Origin: an uncultured Collinsella sp.
GTDB lineage: Bacteria; Actinomycetota; Coriobacteriia; Coriobacteriales; Coriobacteriaceae
Direction: 5' to 3'
NCBI GenBank assembly: GCA_900757185.1
Contig: CAAEMX010000009.1
Location: forward strand, 1-10,950
DNA length: 10,950 nt
A model generated the notes under the pieces. It did no database searches. It had not been told where the DNA came from and was given only the letters and a program-made list of their open reading frames with translations. Positions 5,763 to 10,950 of the stretch are shown here, one piece after another. Positions within the stretch are counted from its first letter, which is position 1, and each line of letters starts with the position of its first letter. The translations under genes were made by a program, and so were the position numbers.

Positions 5763-5838
5763 TGGTGGGCCCTCCGGGATTCGAACCCAGAACCCAGGGA
5801 TTATGAGTCCCCTGCGCTAACCGTTGCGCCAAGAGCCC
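5763..5838 (-). tRNA. tRNA with CAT anticodon (elongator Met or Ile2)
   Basis: The acceptor GGGCTCT pairs with AGGGCCC. The anticodon stem GGGGA/TCCCT encloses CTCATAA, giving CAT. The T loop is TTCGAAT, the discriminator is A, and the 3' CCA is encoded (plus 5763-5765). The loop CTCATAA occurs both in elongator tRNA-Met and in tRNA-Ile2, whose C34 is changed to lysidine by TilS to read AUA. The G/C-rich acceptor with C4-G69 leans to Ile2, but I cannot settle it from sequence. It is not an initiator tRNA: the first pair is a normal G-C, and the three G-C pairs before the anticodon loop are absent. Confidence 0.9.
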
Positions 5839-5905
5839 TTGTAGTTAGTGGCTGCGATAGTAATGGCGGCTATCCATTTGCATTAGTTTCTCACCACGAG
5901 GAAGA

Positions 5906-5934
5906 ATACTACCATGCACGCGATGGTCGTTCAA
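5906..5934 (-). promoter_or_regulatory. Promoter of the CAT-anticodon tRNA
   Basis: On the minus strand TTGAAC (plus 5929-5934), 17 bp, TAGTAT (plus 5906-5911). The start would lie about 60 bases before the tRNA, a longer leader than for the other tRNA genes here. Confidence 0.55.
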
Positions 5935-5938
5935 CGCA

Positions 5939-5981
5939 CGATCTTGTCGACCAGGAGAATCAGGCGTTCGCCTTTGTCCTT
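5939..5981 (-). repeat. Inverted degenerate copy of the ABC-F gene start
   Basis: The minus strand of this 43-bp segment matches 6250-6292 at 36 of 43 positions by eye, including an exact 19-base run (CTCCTGGTCGACAAGATCG). It covers the Shine-Dalgarno (CAAAGGCG) and the codons for ILLVDKI. The copy has CTG in place of the ATG start and hits a stop (TGA) shortly after. It does not encode a working gene. Confidence 0.75.
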
Positions 5982-6078
5982 GCAGTCGATAGGAGGCCGT
6001 CTTGCCCGCTTCCGGGCGCCCCGAGCGGCTGCCGGGCACCGCCACACCGCCCCCGCAGAAGTTTTTCCAAAATTGTCC

Positions 6079-6107
6079 TTGCATCGGCGGGGGAGTTCCC
6101 GTATAGT
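6079..6107 (+). promoter_or_regulatory. tRNA-Ala promoter, copy 2
   Basis: TTGCAT (6079-6084), 17 bp, TATAGT (6102-6107). It is also the nearest visible promoter for the ABC-F gene. Confidence 0.75.
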
Positions 6108-6119
6108 ACTTCTTCGCAC

Positions 6120-6192
6120 GGGGGCGTAGCTCAGCTGGGAGAGCGCTTGACTGGCAGTCAAGAGGTCAGGGGTTCGATCCCCCTCGTCTCCA
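6120..6192 (+). tRNA. tRNA-Ala (anticodon GGC), copy 2
   Basis: Identical over all 73 bases to copy 1, including G3-U70 and the absence of an encoded CCA (A followed by CCC). Confidence 0.96.
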
Positions 6193-6208
6193 CCCGAGCA
6201 TTGAATGA

Positions 6209-6236
6209 GGCTCCAACGCAAGTTGGGGCCTTTTTT
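6209..6236 (+). terminator. Terminator of tRNA-Ala copy 2, in the leader of the ABC-F gene
   Basis: GGCTCCAAC pairs with GTTGGGGCC (9 bp) across GCAA, then six T. It ends 31 bases before the ABC-F ATG. The stem is one pair longer than in copy 1. Confidence 0.9.
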
Positions 6237-6267
6237 CATATAGGCACACAAGGTCAAAGGCGGCACC

Positions 6268-8301
6268 ATGATCCTCCTGGTCGACAAGATCGAAAAAAGC
6301 TTCGGCGCGCGCGTCCTCTTTAGCGGCGCGTCCTTCCAGATCAACCCCGGCGAGCGTTTTGCGCTCGTGGGACCCAACGGGGCCGGCAAAACCACCATGC
6401 TCAAAATCATCATGGGCATCGACAGCCCCGACGCCGGCCAGGTCCAGTACGCCAAGGACTGCCAGGTGGGCTACCTAGAGCAGGAAACCAACCTGGAGCA
6501 CAAGGACACCACCATCCTTGCCGAGGTCATGGCCGCCGCCAAGGAAATCCGCCGCATGGGCGAGCGCGCCAACGAGCTGCAGGCCCAGATCACCGAGCTC
6601 TCCGAGCAGGGCAAGGACGTCGACGCGCTCCTTAACGAATACGGCCAGGTCCAAGACCGCTTTGAACACCTGGGCGGCTACGAGCTCGAAAGCAACGCCC
6701 GCAAGATCCTGTCCGGCCTGGGCTTTAAGGTTACCGACTTTGAGCGCCCGTGCTCCGAGTTCTCGGGCGGCTGGCAGATGCGCATCGCCCTGGCCAAGCT
6801 CTTCTTGCGCCATCCCGACCTGCTCCTTCTGGACGAGCCCACCAACCACCTGGACCTCGAAAGCGTTCAGTGGCTGCGCGGCTTTATCGCCAACTACGAC
6901 GGCGCCGTCCTCATCGTCAGCCACGACCGCGCCTTTATGGACGCGTGCGTCGACCACGTCGCCGCGCTCGAAAACCGCCGCGTAACCACCTACACCGGCA
7001 ACTACAGCAGCTACCTCAAGCAGCGCGAGGACAACCTGGAGCAGATGCGCGCCAAGCGTGCAGCCCAGGAGCGCGATATCGCCCACATGCAGGTCTTCGT
7101 CGACAAGTTCCGCTACAAGCCCACCAAGGCAGCCCAGGCCCAGGAGCGCATCCGCAAGATCGAGCAGATCAAAAAGGAGCTCGTCATCCTGCCCGAGGGC
7201 CACAAACACATCGACTTTAAGTTCCCCGACCCGCCGCGCTCGGGCGACATGGTCGTGGGCCTGGAGGGCGTGTCCAAGTCCTACGGCGACAAGCACATCT
7301 ACAGCGATATCGACCTCAAGCTCTACCGCGGCGAGCACGTGGCGCTCGTCGGCCCCAACGGCGCCGGCAAGTCCACCCTCATGAAGATCCTCGCCGGCCT
7401 GGAGCCGCCCACCACCGGCATCCGCGACTTGGGCACCAACGTGGGCGTCGCCTACTACGCCCAGCACGCGCTCGAGGGCATGACCGAGTCCAACACCGTC
7501 CTGCAAGAGATCGACACCGTCACGCCTAAGTGGACCGTGCCGCAGCAGCGCAGCCTGCTGGGCGCCTTCCTGTTTAGCGACAACGACGCAATCGAAAAGC
7601 AGGTACGCGTCCTCTCTGGCGGCGAAAAGGCGCGTCTGGCCCTGGCCAAGATGCTCGTGGCCCCCGAGGCGCTCCTATGCCTGGACGAACCCACCAACCA
7701 CCTGGACATCGACTCGGTGGACATGCTCGAGAACGCCCTGCAAAACTTCCCCGGCACCATCGTGCTGATCAGCCATGACGAGCACCTGGTGCGCGCCGTG
7801 GCCAACCGCGTCATCGATATCCGCGACGGCAGGGTCACGGTCTACGACGGCGACTACGACTACTACCTCTACAAGCGCGAGGACCTCGCAGCCCGCGCCG
7901 CCTCCGAGGCGTCCACGGAGAGCGCGCCGACCGCGGCCAAGTCCACCAAAGCCAGCGCCGCCCAGGCCGACACCCCCGCCGCGGCGCCTAAGCCTGCCGA
8001 GGGCAAAAAGACCAAGGAGCAAAAGCGCGCCGAGGCCCAGGCCCGCGCCGCGCTCAACAAAAAGCTCAAGGGCGTTCGCAACCAGCTCAAGAAGATCGAG
8101 ACCGCGCTCGACAAAAAGCGCGCCCGCTATGACGAGCTTATGGAATTGATGGCAAGCGAAGAACTTTATGCCGATCAGGATAAGTTCAACGCCGCGCTGG
8201 GGGAATATAACGGGCTTAAGCAAGAGCTGCCCAAGCTCGAGGACGAATGGCTGGAGCTTTCCACCCAGATCGAAGAGGAGACCGCGCGTGAACTCTCGTA
8301 A
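6268..8301 (+). CDS. ABC-F family ATPase (ribosome-associated, Uup/YdiF-like)
   Basis: This 677-residue cytoplasmic protein has two ABC domains and no membrane segment. Domain 1 holds Walker A GPNGAGKTT (35-43), signature FSGGWQ (165-170), Walker B LLLLDEPTNHLD (185-196) and SHD (218-220). Domain 2 holds GPNGAGKST (362-370), LSGGEK (449-454), LLCLDEPTNHLD (469-480) and SHD (502-504). The charged helical linker between them (about 245-325) is the element that reaches the P-site tRNA in this family. A low-complexity Ala/Lys stretch (541-580) leads to a C-terminal coiled coil (585-677) as in Uup and YdiF. ABC-F proteins bind the ribosomal E site; some relieve stalling, others give antibiotic resistance. 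The long CTD and housekeeping-type codons favour the former here, but the subgroup is not certain. AAAGG lies 8-12 bases before the ATG. Both catalytic Glu residues are present. Confidence 0.92.
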   Translation: MILLVDKIEKSFGARVLFSGASFQINPGERFALVGPNGAGKTTMLKIIMGIDSPDAGQVQYAKDCQVGYLEQETNLEHKDTTILAEVMAAAKEIRRMGERANELQAQITELSEQGKDVDALLNEYGQVQDRFEHLGGYELESNARKILSGLGFKVTDFERPCSEFSGGWQMRIALAKLFLRHPDLLLLDEPTNHLDLESVQWLRGFIANYDGAVLIVSHDRAFMDACVDHVAALENRRVTTYTGNYSSYLKQREDNLEQMRAKRAAQERDIAHMQVFVDKFRYKPTKAAQAQERIRKIEQIKKELVILPEGHKHIDFKFPDPPRSGDMVVGLEGVSKSYGDKHIYSDIDLKLYRGEHVALVGPNGAGKSTLMKILAGLEPPTTGIRDLGTNVGVAYYAQHALEGMTESNTVLQEIDTVTPKWTVPQQRSLLGAFLFSDNDAIEKQVRVLSGGEKARLALAKMLVAPEALLCLDEPTNHLDIDSVDMLENALQNFPGTIVLISHDEHLVRAVANRVIDIRDGRVTVYDGDYDYYLYKREDLAARAASEASTESAPTAAKSTKASAAQADTPAAAPKPAEGKKTKEQKRAEAQARAALNKKLKGVRNQLKKIETALDKKRARYDELMELMASEELYADQDKFNAALGEYNGLKQELPKLEDEWLELSTQIEEETARELS

Positions 8302-8584
8302 GGCCGCTGCCGTGGCGATGAGCATCGTCGCCATCGCCTGTCGCATCTGCGGCATCTTTATGAGCGCGATGACCGTGCTGCTGTGTTTTAGCGGCCTCAC
8401 CGCCAAGCTGCAGATCGTGGGCTTTGTCGTTGAGCTCTCGCGCGCGTTGCCGAGCGCCATCGCCGGCTACGGCGTCATCACGTCACCCTTTGGCGGTGTG
8501 TTCCGCCTTGATTACGCCATCGTGGCCGTCATTTTGTTTGTGGCCGATTACCTGCTCACGCGCGCCTCGCGCCGCGTCCGCTAG
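8288..8584 (+). CDS. Small membrane protein, two predicted TM helices
   Basis: I chose GTG 8288, which overlaps the end of the ABC-F gene by 14 bp and has GAGGAG about 9 bases upstream; this gives 98 residues. A longer frame opens upstream at 8168 but lies inside the ABC-F gene and is antisense-like noise. After a short basic N-terminus (NSRK) comes a first hydrophobic helix (about 8-35), then a polar stretch with GYGVITSPFGG, then a second helix (YAIVAVILFVADYLLT) and a basic tail (RASRRVR). I do not recognise a family. Position between two housekeeping genes and tight coupling suggest it is expressed with both. Confidence 0.7.
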   Translation: MNSRKAAAVAMSIVAIACRICGIFMSAMTVLLCFSGLTAKLQIVGFVVELSRALPSAIAGYGVITSPFGGVFRLDYAIVAVILFVADYLLTRASRRVR

Positions 8585-8593
8585 GGGAGCGCC

Positions 8594-9277
8594 ATGTCCA
8601 GCAGCTACCTCTTGAACCTGCTCGCCAGCGCCGTTGCCGTCATCGTGGGTATTGTCATCCACGAGAGCGCACACGCCGCCGCGGCCTGGGCGCTCGGCGA
8701 CAAGACGGCCCGTTCACGCGGCCGCGTGTCACTCAACCCGCTTAACCATATCGACCCGTTTGGCACCATCATCCTGCCGCTGCTCATGCTCGCGGCCGAC
8801 GGCCCGGTGTTCGCCTTCGCCAAACCCGTGCCCGTCTACCTCAACAACCTCAAGCACCCCAAGCGCGACGAGGTCCTGGTGAGCGCGGCCGGCCCCGCGT
8901 CGAACATCGCACTCGCGTGCCTCGCGGCCGCCCTCATGCACGCAATGTACGGCAACCTCTACGCCAGCATGTCCTTTGCCGTGGCGTCCCAGATCATGAA
9001 CTTCGGCGCCACCTTTATCGTGGTCAACCTGTCGCTCGCGTTCTTTAACCTCATCCCGATCCCGCCGCTCGACGGCTCGTCTATCATCGTGCCGTTCCTC
9101 AAAGGCAAGGCGCTCGCCAACTACTACCGACTGCAGCAGTACGCCATGCCGATCCTTATCATCGTGCTGTACCTGCTACCCATGTGGACCGGCATCGACG
9201 TTATCGGCCGGTATTTCGACGTTACCGTGTATCCGCTGGCTGAGCGGCTGCTCGACTTCGCAATCGCCGGCATCTAG
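8594..9277 (+). CDS. M50 site-2 protease family membrane metalloprotease
   Basis: This 227-residue polytopic membrane protein carries the zinc motif HESAH (23-27) in its first hydrophobic helix, and NLIPIPPLDG (152-161) as the second metal-binding motif in a later helix. AGPASN (99-104) is a further family block. The order and spacing match the short rhomboid-like S2P group (M50B) that lacks a PDZ domain. Members cut transmembrane segments of other proteins, for example anti-sigma factors, but the substrate here is unknown. GGGGAG precedes the ATG by about 5 bases. Only 9 bases separate it from the small membrane-protein gene. All predicted active-site residues are present. Confidence 0.9.
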   Translation: MSSSYLLNLLASAVAVIVGIVIHESAHAAAAWALGDKTARSRGRVSLNPLNHIDPFGTIILPLLMLAADGPVFAFAKPVPVYLNNLKHPKRDEVLVSAAGPASNIALACLAAALMHAMYGNLYASMSFAVASQIMNFGATFIVVNLSLAFFNLIPIPPLDGSSIIVPFLKGKALANYYRLQQYAMPILIIVLYLLPMWTGIDVIGRYFDVTVYPLAERLLDFAIAGI

Positions 9278-9292
9278 GGTAAACTTACAGGT

Positions 9293-9311
9293 CGACCGTG
9301 CAAAACGGTCG
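9293..9311 (+). other. Hairpin in the scpA leader
   Basis: CGACCGT and ACGGTCG form a 7-bp stem around a 5-base loop (GCAAA) in the 84-bp gap before scpA. No T-tract follows, so it is not a standard terminator. No clear -35/-10 pair is seen in this gap; scpA may be read from upstream. Confidence 0.3.
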
Positions 9312-9361
9312 CAATATGCACCCAAACCGCGCCGCGAAGGCGCCGTCAAAGGAGGTCGAAG

Positions 9362-10171
9362 ATGTCGTATCGCGTGTCGACGCAGGTCTACAGCGGACCG
9401 TTCGACCTGCTGTTGCAGCTGGTAACCCGCCAAAAAGTAGATATCGGTGCCATCTCCATTAGCGAGGTGGCCGAGCAATACCTTGCCGAGGTCGAGCGCA
9501 TCGAGGCACTAGACCTGGACGTTGCGAGTGACTTTTTGCTGGTCGCGGCAACCCTTCTGGACATCAAGGCCGCCTCGCTGGTGCCCCAGGAGGCACCGCG
9601 CAACACCGACGACGATCACGAGGACGACGAAGACCTCGAGGAACTCAGTGCCCTCGACGGCGATGCCCTGCGCGAGGTCCTGATCCAGCGCCTGATCGCC
9701 TACAAGCAGTTTAAGGGCGCGGCGGCAGCCCTTGGCGCGCGGATGCAGGCCGAGAGCCGCATGCATCCGCGCGTTGCCGGTCCCGACCCCGAGTTTTTGG
9801 GCCTTATGCCCGACTACCTGGCCGGCATCACCCTGCGCGGCCTCGCCGTCATCTGCGCCGACCTGGACGGCAAGCGCCAGACCTTCCTGCTGGAGGCCGA
9901 GCACGTGGCGCCGCATCGCGTGCCGCTCGACCTGACGGTGGCCTCGGTCGACCGCTTTACCATGGCGCACCAAACCTGCACCTTTCGCGAGCTGCTGGAC
10001 GGCGACGCCACCACCGAGCAGCTCGTCGTCACCTTCCTGGCCATGCTCGAGCTCTCCAAGCGCGGTTCGCTCACGCTGAGCCAGGACGAGATCTTTGGAA
10101 CCATCTGCATCAACCGAGTCGAGGGCGCCGAGGCATACGTGCCCGGCGAGGGCCCCGAGCTCACCGAATAG
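9362..10171 (+). CDS. scpA: Segregation and condensation protein A
   Basis: ScpA is the kleisin subunit that links the SMC heads with ScpB in the bacterial condensin complex. The N-terminus is diagnostic: YSGPFDLLLQLVTRQKVDI (10-28), the ISISEVAEQYL helix, then LDVASDFLLVAATLLDIKAASLVP (52-75). An acidic linker (TDDDHEDDEDLEEL, 82-95) follows. The C-terminal winged helix that contacts the SMC head begins near residue 199. At 269 residues it is a normal length. A strong Shine-Dalgarno, AAAGGAGGT (9348-9356), sits 5 bases before the ATG. scpB follows after 11 bp, so the complex partners are co-expressed. Confidence 0.95.
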   Translation: MSYRVSTQVYSGPFDLLLQLVTRQKVDIGAISISEVAEQYLAEVERIEALDLDVASDFLLVAATLLDIKAASLVPQEAPRNTDDDHEDDEDLEELSALDGDALREVLIQRLIAYKQFKGAAAALGARMQAESRMHPRVAGPDPEFLGLMPDYLAGITLRGLAVICADLDGKRQTFLLEAEHVAPHRVPLDLTVASVDRFTMAHQTCTFRELLDGDATTEQLVVTFLAMLELSKRGSLTLSQDEIFGTICINRVEGAEAYVPGEGPELTE

Positions 10172-10182
10172 GAGCGGCAACT

Positions 10183-10911
10183 ATGTCAACCCTTTCTACG
10201 CTGGAGGCAAACAGCCTCAAAGGCGCCCTCGAGGCGCTGCTGCTGGTGTCGAGCGACCCCGTGAGCGCGCCTGCGCTGGCAAGCGCGCTGGATATCGCCC
10301 CCGGCGAGTGCGCGTCGCTGTTGGCCGAGCTTAAGGTTGAGTATGAGGAGGCCAACCGCGGCTTTCAGCTGCGCGAGGTCGCCGGCGGCTGGCGCCTGTT
10401 TACTCATCCCGCCTATCACGATGTGGTCGAGGCCTACGTGCTGAGCTGGGACACGCAAAAACTGTCGCAGGCGGCGCTCGAGACCCTGGCTGTCATCGCC
10501 TACCACCAGCCCGTCACGCGCGAGGTCGTCAAGGGCATCCGCGGCGTCAACTCTGACGGCGTCATCGCGTCGCTCGTGGACAAGGGCCTGGTGCGCGAGC
10601 TTGGTCGCGACCCCGAGCGCGGTCAGGCCATCATCTACGGCACGACCAACGCCTTCTTGGAAAAGTTCGGTCTGCGCTCCACCCGCGACCTGCCCGATCT
10701 GGAACAATTTGCCCCCGACGAGCAGTCGCGCCAGTTTATCCGCGAGCGCTTGAGCGGCCGCAGCATTCAGTCCACGCTCGAGGAGCAGGCCGAGGACCTG
10801 GACGAAGAGCGCGAACTGCTCGATACCGATGTTGAAGATGTTGAGGCAGTCGAGGACTTGGAGACCCTGGTCGTCGACGAGACCTCGGAGGATTTGCATG
10901 ACGAGGACTAA
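10183..10911 (+). CDS. scpB: Segregation and condensation protein B
   Basis: ScpB dimers bind the central part of ScpA. Two tandem winged helices are visible: the first in about 10-85 (SLKGALEALLLVSSDPVSAPALASAL), the second with the family core AALETLAVIAYHQPVTREVV (97-116), IRGVNSDGVIASLVDKGLV (119-137) and IIYGTTNAFLEKFGL (150-164). The last ~50 residues are strongly acidic and look disordered. AGGAG precedes the ATG. At 242 residues it is slightly longer than usual because of this tail. The segment reads GQAIIYGTT where many relatives have GRPILYGTT. Confidence 0.95.
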   Translation: MSTLSTLEANSLKGALEALLLVSSDPVSAPALASALDIAPGECASLLAELKVEYEEANRGFQLREVAGGWRLFTHPAYHDVVEAYVLSWDTQKLSQAALETLAVIAYHQPVTREVVKGIRGVNSDGVIASLVDKGLVRELGRDPERGQAIIYGTTNAFLEKFGLRSTRDLPDLEQFAPDEQSRQFIRERLSGRSIQSTLEEQAEDLDEERELLDTDVEDVEAVEDLETLVVDETSEDLHDED

Positions 10912-10950
10912 CGAAGCAGAGGAGACGCGCGGCGCGGCCGGCACGGGCAC
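10898..10950 (+). CDS. Start of the next gene, probably 23S rRNA pseudouridine synthase RluB (partial at 3')
   Basis: ATG 10898 overlaps the scpB stop by 14 bp, and GGAGGA lies about 6 bases upstream. The frame is open to the window edge (17 codons, MTRTNEAEETRGAAGTG), a charged low-complexity N-terminus. Nothing in these residues identifies a family. The rluB suggestion rests only on the common gene order scpA-scpB-rluB in Gram-positive bacteria. Confidence 0.5.
   Translation, partial: MTRTNEAEETRGAAGTG

Larger units (their letters stand above)
6059..6247 (+). repeat. 189-bp direct repeat, copy 2 (promoter, tRNA-Ala, terminator)
   Basis: Second copy of the segment at 5514-5702, ending 20 bp before the ABC-F start codon. 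Between the copies lie the CAT-anticodon tRNA and the inverted ABC-F fragment. Confidence 0.9.

Noticed and set aside
5931..6455. Minus-strand frame with EGDRTPDLLTASQALSQLSYAPV
   Set aside because: It runs antisense to the ABC-F start and to tRNA-Ala copy 2. The final LILLVDKIVR is explained by the inverted ABC-F fragment.
6475..7506. Long minus-strand open frame over the ABC-F gene
   Set aside because: A codon-bias shadow: high G+C third positions keep the antisense frame open. The plus strand carries intact ABC motifs. The same applies to 7675-8460, 9509-10180 and 10186-10950 on the minus strand.
1..10950. CRISPR array, IS element or complete integrase
   Set aside because: No regularly spaced repeats, no transposase or recombinase frame, and no terminal inverted repeats with target duplication were found.

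Overview
The window looks like the chromosome of a G+C-rich Gram-positive bacterium, most likely an actinobacterium of class Coriobacteriia, with Collinsella or a close relative as the best guess. This is inferred from the heavily G/C-ending codons, an LPxTG-type surface anchor, and the order ABC-F ATPase, small membrane protein, M50 protease, scpA, scpB, probable rluB. No 16S or marker search was possible, so genus level is an inference.

Left part (1-4170), accessory. The window opens with the 3' end of a cell-wall-anchored surface protein carrying a variant sorting signal (LPKTT). Next comes a 255-bp repeat-rich control region, then a tightly coupled two-gene unit: an AAA15/COG1106-type ATPase and a TOPRIM-like protein. 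This ATPase-plus-TOPRIM layout is the one seen in AbiL- and PARIS-type phage defence, so the pair is a good candidate defence module. Facing it on the minus strand is a Schlafen/AlbA_2 + HATPase_c_4 + winged-helix protein, probably a regulator, preceded by a nearly perfect 47-bp palindrome. Beyond the palindrome a short minus-strand coding remnant ends abruptly at about 4170, against the 5' end of a DUF3825 gene. This looks like a rearrangement junction. Codon use and A+T content in 302-2462 differ visibly from the flanks, which suggests horizontal acquisition.

Middle part (4180-6267). A DUF3825 gene is followed by a tRNA cluster: tRNA-Val(CAC), tRNA-Ala(GGC), a CAT-anticodon tRNA on the minus strand (Met or Ile2), and a second, identical tRNA-Ala(GGC). 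The two tRNA-Ala genes lie in a 189-bp direct repeat that includes promoter, tRNA and terminator. A 43-bp inverted, degenerate copy of the start of the following ABC-F gene lies between them. All four tRNAs have readable promoters; tRNA-Val, the CAT tRNA and both tRNA-Ala genes have rho-independent terminators.

Right part (6268-10950), housekeeping. An ABC-F translation-factor-type ATPase, a two-TM small membrane protein, a site-2-protease-like M50 metalloprotease, the condensin accessory subunits ScpA and ScpB, and the first codons of the next gene (probably the 23S rRNA pseudouridine synthase RluB) all run on the plus strand with overlaps or very short gaps. The exception is an 84-bp gap before scpA.
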